Positions 27,058 to 35,126 of a DNA stretch of 38,454 bases are shown here, piece by piece. The stretch spans positions 1 to 38,454 of the forward strand of contig NC_007351.1 of assembly GCF_000010125.1 (NCBI RefSeq), given 5' to 3'. The DNA comes from Staphylococcus saprophyticus subsp. saprophyticus ATCC 15305 = NCTC 7292. GTDB taxonomy: Bacteria; Bacillota; Bacilli; Staphylococcales; Staphylococcaceae. How positions within the stretch are numbered: the stretch's first letter is position 1; each line of letters opens with the position of its first letter. The position numbers were made by a program, and so were the translations under genes. The notes under the pieces were generated by a model, which was not told where the DNA came from, did not search any database, and worked only from the letters and a program-made list of their open reading frames with translations.

Positions 27058-27306
27058 TTATATTTCTATTTCCTTACTTTTAACATTACCACGTTCTAAA
27101 TTCTCAATTGATTCTGCTAAATGTTTTGCGTTGGAAGGATTTTGTTGAAGATATAATGTTTCCATAATTGCGTCGTAATCATCTTCTGACATCAACACAG
27201 CGTTACGGTCTTTTGTTGTAATCGTAATTGTATCGCTATCATCATTTACCTTATTAATCATATCTCTAAAATTATCTCTTACGAACGTATAATTTTTAAC
27301 CGTCAC
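27058..27306 (-). CDS. yefM: YefM-family antitoxin
   Basis: An 82-residue Phd/YefM antitoxin: NYTFVRDNFRDMINKVNDDSDTI then KDRNAVLMSEDDYDAIMETL, with a C-terminal toxin-wrapping tail. The start is a GTG at 27306 with AAGGAGG 7 bases upstream; the longer open frame has no such signal. The operator TGTACA-N6-TGTACG lies 30-50 bases upstream, the typical YefM box arrangement. It neutralises YoeB and represses the pair. Confidence 0.92.
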   Translation of the reverse strand: MTVKNYTFVRDNFRDMINKVNDDSDTITITTKDRNAVLMSEDDYDAIMETLYLQQNPSNAKHLAESIENLERGNVKSKEIEI

Positions 27307-27338
27307 AATAAAAACCTCCTTTATATTTCTATGATTAT

Positions 27339-27356
27339 TGTACAATTTTCTGTACG
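27339..27356. promoter_or_regulatory. YefM operator boxes
   Basis: TGTACA (27339-27344) and TGTACG (27351-27356) are spaced 12 bases centre to centre. Such paired boxes are bound by YefM and the YefM-YoeB complex. Confidence 0.65.
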
Positions 27357-27402
27357 TAAATTCAATTGATTTTGCTCACCTTCACTTAACAATCACGTCT
27401 AA

Positions 27403-27428
27403 TATTATGTTAAAATACCAACATAATA
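27403..27428. promoter_or_regulatory. Inverted repeat at promoter of 38-residue gene
   Basis: TATTATGTT and AACATAATA form perfect 9 bp arms around 8 bases. The left arm overlaps a plausible -10 region for the gene starting at 27447, so it looks like an operator. Confidence 0.45.
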
Positions 27429-27446
27429 ACAAGGGGAGGATATACA

Positions 27447-27563
27447 ATGAATGATAAAATTATGGGCGACCTTTTAGACGAGTTAAGGATTCAAAACGCT
27501 TTAAAAGAGCTAGAAACAGACTTACAAGCAAGCCAAATACTTCATAACGCAAAACACTGCTAA
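27447..27563 (+). CDS. Hypothetical 38-residue peptide
   Basis: MNDKIMGDLLDELRIQNALK, then ELETDLQASQILHNAKHC and a stop. A very strong GGGGAGG site lies 7 bases upstream of the ATG and an operator-like inverted repeat overlaps its promoter, which argues that it is expressed. The peptide is predicted helical and amphipathic. It is followed by an AAACAATAG/CTATTGTTT hairpin. Divergent from yefM. I do not recognise it. Confidence 0.55.
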   Translation: MNDKIMGDLLDELRIQNALKELETDLQASQILHNAKHC

Positions 27564-27613
27564 ACAATAGCACATCAATCTATTGTTTAGTCAGTGTTTA
27601 AATTATTTTATAT

Positions 27614-28615
27614 TCAACTCAAACTCTTTCCAATTTCTCTATAAATCTTCTCAGCTTCCCCTTCGTTTTCAACTCCATAGACATGCATTCTTCCGTCTTT
27701 GAACAGTGTAATTTCATAAGGCTTATAGGACAGTAGTTTCACAAAATTATTAGCTTTTTTTACCGTAACAGGTAAATAATCAGTATGGCTAAAAATATCG
27801 GCATTAAAGCGTAATAAGAACATGTCTCCGCATTGTTTCTCTATCTTGTTGTCGTATTTATCGTTTAACAATGCATACTCATGTTTCTTACAAACATTAC
27901 AATCACTTTGTTTTAAGGCATTAACATCCATCGACTTATATTGCATATTAAAACAATCTATAGTTATAAGTTTCTTTGAAAATGCTTCGCCAGAGACCCA
28001 TCTCATTAGCTCGGAAACTTGTATACTAGCTACTTGATAAATCACTGGTGGCAGCACACCATTTATTGCACAACTTTCACCAGTACTTGGCATTGTTTCA
28101 AGTAGACATTTCAAACATGGCCCTTGATCATCGATACCATAAACAGTACCTTTACTACCAACTGCAGCACCGTAAATCCAAGGTATATTTTGCTTGTTAC
28201 AAGATTCATTAATTAAATATCTTATTTTAAAATGATCCATACCATCTATAACAATATCCGGATGATATGTCGATAATAGATTTTCAATATTTAAATTTGT
28301 TATTTCACGATCAATTGCTATTACTTGTACGTTACTATTTATTTGATTCAACTTATGCTTTAATGCTTCAACTTTAGGTAACATCTTTTCTGCATCCAAC
28401 TCATCATATAACGCTTGTCTATGTAAATTGGATAATTCAACAATATCCATATCTATTACAGTAAGTGAGCCTACCCCCATCCTTACTAACATTTCTGCGC
28501 TGTGACTACCAAGTGCACCTGCACCCATAATCATGACGTGAGTTTTTTGAAGTTGGCTTTGACCGTACTCACCAAACTGATGATATCTTACTTGTCGATT
28601 GTAGCGCTCTATCAT
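27614..28615 (-). CDS. thiF: ThiF-family adenylyltransferase of ThiS
   Basis: A 333-residue E1-like enzyme. It has the nucleotide site [19 protein letters not shown], the Asp/Arg segment [16 protein letters not shown] and two zinc CxxC pairs (GPCLKCLL and DCNVCKKH). It adenylates the C-terminal Gly of ThiS so that sulfur can be loaded for thiazole synthesis. The last 90 residues extend beyond the core MoeB/ThiF domain. The ATG overlaps the thiG stop (ATGA), the last gene of the operon. In B. subtilis the order tenA-tenI-thiO-thiS-thiG-thiF-thiD is similar; tenA and thiD are absent here. Confidence 0.92.
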   Translation of the reverse strand: MIERYNRQVRYHQFGEYGQSQLQKTHVMIMGAGALGSHSAEMLVRMGVGSLTVIDMDIVELSNLHRQALYDELDAEKMLPKVEALKHKLNQINSNVQVIAIDREITNLNIENLLSTYHPDIVIDGMDHFKIRYLINESCNKQNIPWIYGAAVGSKGTVYGIDDQGPCLKCLLETMPSTGESCAINGVLPPVIYQVASIQVSELMRWVSGEAFSKKLITIDCFNMQYKSMDVNALKQSDCNVCKKHEYALLNDKYDNKIEKQCGDMFLLRFNADIFSHTDYLPVTVKKANNFVKLLSYKPYEITLFKDGRMHVYGVENEGEAEKIYREIGKSLS

Positions 28616-29379
28616 AAGAACCCAATTCCTTCAGTTGGACTCGATGCTTGTGCTGTATACTTCACAGGTATTCTTCCTGCTTCATAACTCAATCTTCCGG
28701 CACTAATCCCTTTATTCATTGCTTCTGCCATTTTCACAGGATCCGCTGCACTTGATATTGCCGTATTAAGTAAAATACCATCAGCACCTAATTCCATTGC
28801 ATGACAAGCATCCTTAGGTGAGCCAATACCTGCATCTACGATTACTGGTACATTGACACGTTCAATAATATAGCGCAAATTTAATGGATTATTGATTCCT
28901 CTCCCTGTACCAATAGGAGAGGCAAGTGGCATAATTGCATGAACGCCTAACTCTTCTAAGCGTTTCGCTAAGACAACATCATTAGATATATATGGACAGA
29001 CCGTGTAACCTTTTTCCAGTAACACTTTGCATGCTTCATATGTTTCTAATGGGTCTGGCAGTAATGTTTCGTCATCACCAATGACTTCTACCTTAATCAT
29101 GTCACAAACACCTGCATGATTAGCAATTTCTGCTATACGAACTGCTTCTTTAGCTGTCTTAGCTCCAGCTGTATTTGGAAATGTGATGAATTTCGATAAA
29201 TCAACTTTTGCTAATGGATTTGGTAAATCTTTGTCATATAAATTCATGCGTCTCACTGCAAAAGTTAATACTTCTGTTTCTGCTGCTGCAATAGCCTGAG
29301 TTTGTATCTCTTCATTATCAAATTTTCCTGTACCTAATAATAATCTTGAATTTAATGTAAAGTTGCCTATTTTAAACAT
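28612..29379 (-). CDS. thiG: Thiazole synthase
   Basis: A 255-residue TIM-barrel ThiG. It opens with [12 protein letters not shown], has [20 protein letters not shown] with the Schiff-base Lys, [37 protein letters not shown] and GILLNTAIS. It makes the thiazole phosphate from deoxyxylulose 5-phosphate, dehydroglycine and ThiS-thiocarboxylate. Its ribosome-binding site AGGAGGCGG is formed by the final Gly-Gly-Gly codons of thiS, so translation of the two partner proteins is tightly linked. Length normal. Confidence 0.96.
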   Translation of the reverse strand: MFKIGNFTLNSRLLLGTGKFDNEEIQTQAIAAAETEVLTFAVRRMNLYDKDLPNPLAKVDLSKFITFPNTAGAKTAKEAVRIAEIANHAGVCDMIKVEVIGDDETLLPDPLETYEACKVLLEKGYTVCPYISNDVVLAKRLEELGVHAIMPLASPIGTGRGINNPLNLRYIIERVNVPVIVDAGIGSPKDACHAMELGADGILLNTAISSAADPVKMAEAMNKGISAGRLSYEAGRIPVKYTAQASSPTEGIGFL

Positions 29380-29380
29380 A

Positions 29381-29581
29381 TTAACCGCCTCCTACAAATT
29401 CTAATAATTCTAAGTTATCTTCATCATTGACTATGCGAGATGTAAATTGTTCTCGCTTAATTAATGTTTCATTATGCTCTACAATAATACGTGTTTCATC
29501 CAGTCCCAATGATTGAATTATTTCTTGTATATTAATTGGTTGTTCAAAGTTAAATACGTCACCATTAATCTTACATTTCAT
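29381..29581 (-). CDS. thiS: Sulfur carrier protein ThiS
   Basis: A 66-residue ubiquitin-like carrier ending in EFVGGG; the last Gly-Gly is adenylated by ThiF and receives sulfur. The start at 29581 ([10 protein letters not shown]) has GAGGTG upstream and overlaps the 3' end of thiO by 11 bases. A longer frame-open start is not supported. Confidence 0.94.
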   Translation of the reverse strand: MKCKINGDVFNFEQPINIQEIIQSLGLDETRIIVEHNETLIKREQFTSRIVNDEDNLELLEFVGGG

Positions 29582-30689
29582 TTCGTTCACCTCTCCTAAT
29601 CTGAAAATCATACAATTGTTTCGGCCTATGCCCACTGATAATCCATTGACTCATCAACTCACCTATTAAAGGCGAAAGTAAAATTCCATTGCGATAATGG
29701 CCAGCAATGACAAATAAGTCTTTATCCACTTCATCCATAATAGGCTGTTCGTTTTGACAATAAGGCCGTATACCTGACCATTGGTTTATGATTTTTCCAT
29801 TTTTCAAATCTGGTATATAGTGCAAAGCTTGTGATTTAAGCCATGATTTACCAGAATTAGACACCCCAACTGAATAATCATTAAAGTAACTTGTTGCACC
29901 GATTAAATATCTATTTTTTAATTTTGGAATGACGTAACAACCATTAGTCAGAAACATGGTAATATTCAAGTTTAAATCAGGTTGTTCTACCAATAGCGCT
30001 TCTCCTTTTACCCCAATAACCGTTTCACAAGGTAAATATTGCTGTAAAAGTTTTCCTGTCCAAGCGCCTCCTGTGACAATTAACTTTTCAGTATAATAAG
30101 CTCCATTTCGTGTCTCCACACGGTACCCATCTTTTATGGATTCAATATGGGTTACAGTTGTTTGGTATATTCTATCTATATGTCTATTTGATAATGACTT
30201 CAACAACCCTTTAGTATAGCGGTTTGCATTGATTTGATTATCTTCAGGCATATAAATACCATTTGTATGTTTTGAAGTTATAGCACCGTTGGACATGTGT
30301 TGAACATCAGTAGGACTAAGACGTTCTACAGATGCAAAATGTTGTCTTAAAAATTGATATTGCTGTTCAATCTTTTTATTATCATAATGGTTCGTAGCCA
30401 ATTTTATTAATCCACTATTTAAATACTCAATATCCACGCCAACCTCTTCCAACAAACTATCTCTTAGAGGTTTGAACATCTTTTGAGAAGTTGTTGCCAA
30501 ACTAAACAAAGCACTATTTTTGGTGAATTCATTTTGCGCGCCTAACATCCCACCTGCTTTATAAGATGCATGCTTACCTGCTTCATCTCTATCTATCACA
30601 GCTATATTCGCAAAAGACTGACTTAACCCACGTGCGATTGACATGCCCATGACTCCCGATCCAATAATAATGACATCATACATGTCCAT
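29571..30689 (-). CDS. thiO: Glycine oxidase ThiO
   Basis: A 372-residue FAD-dependent D-amino-acid-oxidase-fold protein. It has the dinucleotide site VIIIGSGVMGMSIARGLSQ, the GGMLGAQNE segment, VTGGAWTG and a C-terminal NQWSGIRPYCQNEQP with GHYRNGILLSPL. It oxidises glycine to the imine used by ThiG, releasing hydrogen peroxide. The start overlaps the tenI end by 14 bases. The substrate-binding Arg in SGIRP is present, so the enzyme looks intact. Confidence 0.93.
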   Translation of the reverse strand: MDMYDVIIIGSGVMGMSIARGLSQSFANIAVIDRDEAGKHASYKAGGMLGAQNEFTKNSALFSLATTSQKMFKPLRDSLLEEVGVDIEYLNSGLIKLATNHYDNKKIEQQYQFLRQHFASVERLSPTDVQHMSNGAITSKHTNGIYMPEDNQINANRYTKGLLKSLSNRHIDRIYQTTVTHIESIKDGYRVETRNGAYYTEKLIVTGGAWTGKLLQQYLPCETVIGVKGEALLVEQPDLNLNITMFLTNGCYVIPKLKNRYLIGATSYFNDYSVGVSNSGKSWLKSQALHYIPDLKNGKIINQWSGIRPYCQNEQPIMDEVDKDLFVIAGHYRNGILLSPLIGELMSQWIISGHRPKQLYDFQIRRGERNEM

Positions 30690-31260
30690 CCCACACTTCC
30701 TTCATGTTTATAAGTTTTTCTTTCGAATATTGATTAAAAACAGAAATACCGGCTATTCCTGAAAATCCATTAGGTAAAGAAGATAAAGTATGTTGATTAA
30801 TACCTCCAATTGCAATAATCGGAATATCAATTTGTAGCGCTTCTTCAACCTCCGACTTTGCTCTAGGTGTTTGTTGAGGTTTAGATGACGTCTCGAATAC
30901 GTGTCCAAATAATACAAAATCTAGCCCTAAATATTTAGCGTTAGCAATAGCATCTTTATGGTGCGTAGACATACTTATTTGCATATCGGGATAACTAGCT
31001 TGTACCTCCTCAATATAAGGATCACTTTCCCTAAAATGAATTGCCGACAAGTCACATTGTATGATTACATTGATATCACTATGAACAATAATCTTATCCT
31101 TAGGAAACTCATTTTTTAGTAATCCGTGAACCCACTGAATGACTTCTTCAGTATTCATTGGCACTCTTATTAATAAGTAATCGATAACGCCTTCGATTTC
31201 ACAGTAATGCTTAATATGTGATTTAGACAAATCTTGATATGGTGTAATAGCAATAAACAA
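30676..31260 (-). CDS. tenI: TenI-like thiazole tautomerase
   Basis: A 194-residue TIM barrel of the ThiE/TenI family: FIAITPYQDLSKSH, HSDINVIIQCDLSAIHFRES, STHHKDAIANAKYLGLDFVLFGHVFETSSKP, IIAIGGINQHTL and GFSGIAGISVFNQ. First in the thiO-thiS-thiG-thiF operon, it corresponds to B. subtilis TenI, which isomerises the thiazole product, rather than to ThiE. I place the start at the TTG at 31260, 6 bases after GGGGTGA. Any earlier start would lie inside the riboswitch terminator stem. Regulation is by the TPP riboswitch. Confidence 0.87.
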   Translation of the reverse strand: MFIAITPYQDLSKSHIKHYCEIEGVIDYLLIRVPMNTEEVIQWVHGLLKNEFPKDKIIVHSDINVIIQCDLSAIHFRESDPYIEEVQASYPDMQISMSTHHKDAIANAKYLGLDFVLFGHVFETSSKPQQTPRAKSEVEEALQIDIPIIAIGGINQHTLSSLPNGFSGIAGISVFNQYSKEKLINMKEVWDGHV

Positions 31261-31277
31261 TATTTTCACCCCAAATA

Positions 31278-31313
31278 AAAAAACGTTACTTTTCCTGGTG
31301 GAAAAATAACGTT
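31278..31313 (-). terminator. TPP riboswitch terminator
   Basis: Read leftward, AACGTTA and TAACGTT close a stem that also pairs TTTCC with GGAAA, followed by a T-run. It lies between the aptamer and the tenI ribosome-binding site, as expected for a riboswitch that stops transcription when thiamine pyrophosphate is bound. Confidence 0.85.
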
Positions 31314-31340
31314 GTATGATTACATTTATCATAGAAAACG

Positions 31341-31433
31341 CCACTTTCCTACGCCAGTGCGAACTGGATCAGGTTCTAGGAATCCCTCAGTTATTACTTC
31401 GGTCTCAGCCTTTATCAAAGGCACTTCCAGTGG
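31341..31433 (-). ncRNA. TPP (THI-box) riboswitch
   Basis: The minus strand shows the aptamer landmarks in order: closing stem CCACTGG, then GGCTGAGACC with the invariant CTGAGA, then CTAGAACCTGATCCAGTT, then GCACTGGCGTAGGAAAGTGG. It senses thiamine pyrophosphate and controls tenI-thiO-thiS-thiG-thiF. Confidence 0.95.
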
Positions 31434-31455
31434 TTTCTATCTATTAAATTTTCGT

Positions 31456-31483
31456 TTCATAATGTTTTAGTGATTACTTACAA
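31456..31483 (-). promoter_or_regulatory. Promoter of the thiazole operon
   Basis: TTGTAA (31478-31483) and TATGAA (31456-31461) are 16 bases apart on the minus strand, 22 bases before the aptamer. Acceptable sigma-A fit. Confidence 0.5.
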
Positions 31484-31574
31484 TCTAACTTATAATCATT
31501 TACTTTTCAAGTCTCACTTCAACTTTGACAACATGTATCCTAAAGTCAGCTGGCTTAATCGTGCATAATCACGC

Positions 31575-33068
31575 TTATAGAGACAACTCTAACAACCGTG
31601 CTGTTATCGGTCGTGTCTGACGATAGACTTCTTGATATATTTCAAAGTATTTAACATAGCGTTCATGATGCACTTCATTCGGCAGAAAAGTTCTATCATA
31701 GACGATAAATTGATCAACTACATCTTCTAGGCTTTCATACCAACTCAAACCGACAATAGCTAGCATTGCCGCCCCCATACAAGGCCCTTCTTCATATTTC
31801 AATTTACTGACTTTTGCATTAAATATATCTGCTTGCAATTGTAACCAAAAATCATTTCTTGCACCGCCACCGATTGATGTAATGTGCGTTATGTCCTTCC
31901 CTTGTTCACGTAAATGTACCAAAGTTTCATATAATGAATAAGTAATACCTTCAATTACTGATCTCGCTATGTCTGCATTTGTATGTAAAGTGCTTAGCCC
32001 GATAAAGCTACCTCTAATTTGCGAATCACCATGTGGTGTACGTTCACCTGATAGGTATGGGGCAAATAACAACCCTTCACTACCAATTGTAGAGTTACTT
32101 GCTAAGCTTAAAATTTGGTTAAAAGTTAAACCGGGAAACACATGTTTTTTTAACCAATTCAAACTATCTCCAGCAGCAAGCGTTACGCCCATTACATATG
32201 ATTTATCTTCTACAACATGATTGAAATAGTGCAAATTATGACGATACGTCTTTCCTTCACCTGATTCACAAGTTAATAACGTACCAGAAGTACCAATACT
32301 GCATAATGTATCGTTGGATTTGATAACACCTGCACCAAGTGCACCACATGCATTATCGCCACCACCAGCAAAAACAGCTACCTCCCCTGTTAATCCTAAT
32401 GATTTAGCTAGGCTGCTTTCTACATATCCAATAAAATCTCCAGATGATACAAGTGAGGGATAAATGTCGTGAATGCGAAATTGTGAGCCGGTTGTCTTTG
32501 ACCAACTTTTTTGTTTTGGGTCCAATAATAATGTGCTCGAAGCATCTGAATATTCCATATTTATTTTACCAGTTAGCTTAAACCTCACGTAATCTTTAGG
32601 TAATAGGAACGTTGCTATCTTGTTCCAATTATTAGGTTCATTATCTTTTATCCAAAGCAATTTCGTTAATGTAAAACCTTCTAATACTGGGTTTGATAAT
32701 ATATAATCGCCAAATTGTTGTTCGATTGTTGTGCATTGATGGGTTGAACGAGTATCATTCCATAAAATTGCATTTCGAAGGGGTTTATTAGTACTATCTA
32801 ATACCACTAAACTATGCATTTGACCAGATAACGATAAGCCTCTAATATAAATGTCGCTTAACGCGCTAGCACTTAATATTTGTCTAATACATGACTTGGT
32901 TGCCTCAAACCATTCGTCTGGTTGTTGCTCATTGCACCCAGATTGAAGTTGTATTATATCAAGTCCTTCACTAACTTTAGCTAGAACTTCTCCTTCTTTA
33001 CTTACGGCTATAACTTTAACTGAACTTGTACCTATATCTATGCCTAACACTGCTTCATTCAATATCAT
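31575..33068 (-). CDS. xylB: Xylulokinase
   Basis: A 497-residue FGGY-family kinase. It has VLGIDIGTSSVKVIAVSKEG, SGQMHSLVVLD with ILWNDTRS, FAGGGDNACGALGAGV, GTSGTLLTC, GVTLAAGDSLNWLKK and ITSIGGGARNDFWLQLQADI. The GQMHSLV and AGDSLNWL blocks favour xylulose over gluconate or glycerol as substrate. It phosphorylates D-xylulose to xylulose 5-phosphate, which feeds the pentose phosphate pathway. Its ATG overlaps the stop of a truncated upstream frame (ATGA), so it was the second gene of an operon now cut by IS431. Its own promoter is not evident, and expression may rely on the IS. Confidence 0.9.
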   Translation of the reverse strand: MILNEAVLGIDIGTSSVKVIAVSKEGEVLAKVSEGLDIIQLQSGCNEQQPDEWFEATKSCIRQILSASALSDIYIRGLSLSGQMHSLVVLDSTNKPLRNAILWNDTRSTHQCTTIEQQFGDYILSNPVLEGFTLTKLLWIKDNEPNNWNKIATFLLPKDYVRFKLTGKINMEYSDASSTLLLDPKQKSWSKTTGSQFRIHDIYPSLVSSGDFIGYVESSLAKSLGLTGEVAVFAGGGDNACGALGAGVIKSNDTLCSIGTSGTLLTCESGEGKTYRHNLHYFNHVVEDKSYVMGVTLAAGDSLNWLKKHVFPGLTFNQILSLASNSTIGSEGLLFAPYLSGERTPHGDSQIRGSFIGLSTLHTNADIARSVIEGITYSLYETLVHLREQGKDITHITSIGGGARNDFWLQLQADIFNAKVSKLKYEEGPCMGAAMLAIVGLSWYESLEDVVDQFIVYDRTFLPNEVHHERYVKYFEIYQEVYRQTRPITARLLELSL

Positions 33069-33172
33069 CGATTCCTTTCTTTTGCTTTCTCTAATAAATT
33101 CGTTCTCGTTAAACCATAAGGGGAACTCATTACAGAAAATATATAACCTTCAGAAATACGTGCTAAAATAGC
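33065..33172 (-). pseudogene. 3' fragment of the gene upstream of xylB
   Basis: From the IS edge the minus strand reads 35 codons, AILARISEGYIFSVMSSPYG then LTRTNLLEKAKERNR, and stops at a TGA overlapping the xylB start. It is the C-terminus of an unknown protein, perhaps a sugar enzyme or TIM barrel from its SEGYIFSVMSSPYGLTR text, but this is weak. The 5' part was lost at the IS431 junction. Confidence 0.55.
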
Positions 33173-33961
33173 GGTTCTGTTGCAAAGTTGAATTTATAGT
33201 ATAATTTTAACAAAAAGGAGTCTTCTGTATGAACTATTTCAGATATAAACAATTTAACAAGGATGTTATCACTGTAGCCGTTGGCTACTATCTAAGATAT
33301 GCATTGAGTTATCGTGATATATCTGAAATATTAAGTGAACGTGGTGTAAACGTTCATCATTCAACGGTCTACCGTTGGGTTCAAGAATATGCCCCAATTT
33401 TGTATCAAATTTGGAAGAAAAAGCATAAAAAAGCTTATTACAAATGGCGTATTGATGAGACGTACATCAAAATAAAAGGAAAATGGAGCTATTTATATCG
33501 TGCCATTGATGCAGAGGGACATACATTAGATATTTGGTTGCGTAAGCAACGAGATAATCATTCAGCATATGCGTTTATCAAACGTCTCATTAAACAATTT
33601 GGTAAACCTCAAAAGGTAATTACAGATCAGGCACCTTCAACGAAGGTAGCAATGGCTAAAGTAATTAAAGCTTTTAAACTTAAACCTGGCTGTCATTGTA
33701 CATCGAAATACCTGAATAACCTCATTGAGCAAGATCACCGTCATATTAAAGTAAGAAAGACAAGGTATCAAAGTATCAATACAGCAAAGAATACTTTAAA
33801 AGGTATTGAATGTATTTACGCTCTATATAAAAAGAACCGCAGGTCTCTTCAGATTTACGGATTTTCGCCATGCCACGAAATTAGCATCATGCTAGCAAGT
33901 TAAGCGAACACTGACATGATAAATTAGTGGTTAGCTATATTTTTTACTTTGCAACAGAACC
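33173..33961 (+). mobile_element. IS431/IS257, copy 2
   Basis: A 789 bp element with GGTTCTGTTGCAAAGTT ends. The left flank is AAAATAGC; the right flank, AAAAATTT, is repeated exactly at the left edge of copy 3. In the stretches that I compared it is identical to copy 3 and different from copy 1. Confidence 0.97.
33229..33903 (+). CDS. tnp: IS431 transposase, copy 2
   Basis: A 224-residue IS6-family DDE transposase with the same protein sequence as copy 3, including Trp before RIDETY and Gly before CHCTS. Helix-turn-helix, two Asp and Glu are intact, so it is likely functional. Reads toward the captured plasmid. Confidence 0.97.
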   Translation: MNYFRYKQFNKDVITVAVGYYLRYALSYRDISEILSERGVNVHHSTVYRWVQEYAPILYQIWKKKHKKAYYKWRIDETYIKIKGKWSYLYRAIDAEGHTLDIWLRKQRDNHSAYAFIKRLIKQFGKPQKVITDQAPSTKVAMAKVIKAFKLKPGCHCTSKYLNNLIEQDHRHIKVRKTRYQSINTAKNTLKGIECIYALYKKNRRSLQIYGFSPCHEISIMLAS

Positions 33962-34786
33962 AAAAATTTGATAGATATATTCGGTTGGATCAATTTCTTT
34001 TAAGTAATCTAAATCCCCATTTTTTAATTTCTTTTTAGCCTGTTTAAATAATCCTGAATAAACTAATACCTGTTTACCTTTAAGTGATTTATAGAATACA
34101 TCAAATACTTTTTGATTTATTAAATAATCACTATCTTTACCAGAATACTTAGCCATTTCATATAACTCTTTATTATTATTTTGTCTTATTTTTTGAACTT
34201 GAACTTGTGTGATTTCTGAAATACCTGTTACATCACGCCATAAATCTAACCATTCTTGTTGACTAATATAATATCTTTTATCTGTGAAATACGATTTATT
34301 TACTGCAATTAACACGTGAAAATGAGGGTTATAATCATCTCTTTTTTTATTATATGTAATCTCTAACTTACGAACATATCCCTTTATAACACTATCTACT
34401 TTTTTTCTTTTTATAAGTTTTCTAAAAGAATTATTGTAACGTTTTATTTCATTTTCTAATTCATCACTCATTACGTTAGGTGTAGTTAAAGTTAAAAAGA
34501 TAAACTCTTTTTTCTCTTGCTGCTTAATATATTGCATCATCAAGGATAAACCCAACGCATCTTTTCTGGCTTTTCTCCAAGCACAGACAGGACAAAATCG
34601 ATTTTTACAAGAATTAGCTTTATATAATTTCTGTTTTTCTAAAGTTTTATCAGCTACAAAAGACAGAAATGTATTACAATCTTCAACTAAATCCATTTGA
34701 TTCTCTCCAATATGACGTTTAATAAATTTCTGAAATACTTGATTTCTTTGTTTTTTCTCAGTATACTTTTCCATGTTATAACACAT
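33962..34786 (-). pseudogene. rep: Rolling-circle Rep, N-terminal 275 codons
   Basis: A Rep_1-family (pC194/pUB110 group) initiator interrupted by IS431. It has a cysteine cluster CKNRFCPVCAWRKARKDAL, the HUH metal motif NPHFHVLIAV and the catalytic Tyr in YEMAKYSGKDSDYL. The gene runs off at DPTEYIYQIF, where the IS begins; the ORF continues a few codons into the IS to 33944. The missing 36 codons are at 37488-37598. The HUH and Tyr motifs survive in this half, so partial nicking activity of the truncated product is conceivable. Confidence 0.95.
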
Positions 34787-34819
34787 AAAAACAACTTAGT
34801 TTTCACAAACTATGATAAT

Positions 34820-34907
34820 AAAAAAGTTGCTTTTTCCCCTTTCTATGTATGTTTTTTACTAGTCATTTAAAACGATACATTAATAGGTACGGAAAAGCAA
34901 CTTTTTT
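34820..34907 (-). promoter_or_regulatory. Rep leader long inverted repeat
   Basis: AAAAAAGTTGCTTTT (34820-34834) pairs exactly with AAAAGCAACTTTTTT (34893-34907). It lies 34 bases upstream of rep and can act as an attenuator in the rep leader, or as a terminator in either direction. Confidence 0.6.
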
Positions 34908-34939
34908 TGTGTTTGAAAGCAGTCATATCAACACTTTAA

Positions 34940-34990
34940 GGGTAACTAGCCTCGCCGGCAATAGTTACCCTTATTATCAAGATAAGAAGA
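34940..34990 (-). other. Double-strand origin of the rolling-circle plasmid
   Basis: GGGTAACT (34940-34947) and AGTTACCC (34963-34970) form a cruciform next to TATCAAGATAAGAA (34975-34988). Its complement TTCTTATCTTGATA is the pC194-group nick site, cut between G and A by Rep. It is intact, so the origin could still fire if a Rep were supplied in trans. Confidence 0.88.
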
Positions 34991-35126
34991 AACCGGCAAA
35001 AAACGACGAAAACGTAAGAGAAAAGACCTTAAAAAGTCTTTTCTCTTAAATCAATATTTCTAAGAATAAAGGTTACTTTTTTTCATCTTATAGTATATAT
35101 TAGAACTAATATTCAGGAGGTATTTT

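Noticed and set aside
31275..31344. An upstream start for tenI giving 222 residues
   Set aside because: That extension lies in the riboswitch terminator stem and would not be in the coding region; the TTG at 31260 has the ribosome-binding site.
25835..33961. A fresh composite transposon formed by IS431 copies 1 and 2
   Set aside because: Outer flanks do not show a matching 8 bp duplication and the inner and outer neighbours are gene stumps, so the segment was assembled by rearrangement rather than one transposition.
34849..35049. A 66-codon open frame over the rolling-circle origin
   Set aside because: It crosses the cruciform and nick site, has no ribosome-binding site and encodes nothing recognisable; the origin explains the sequence.
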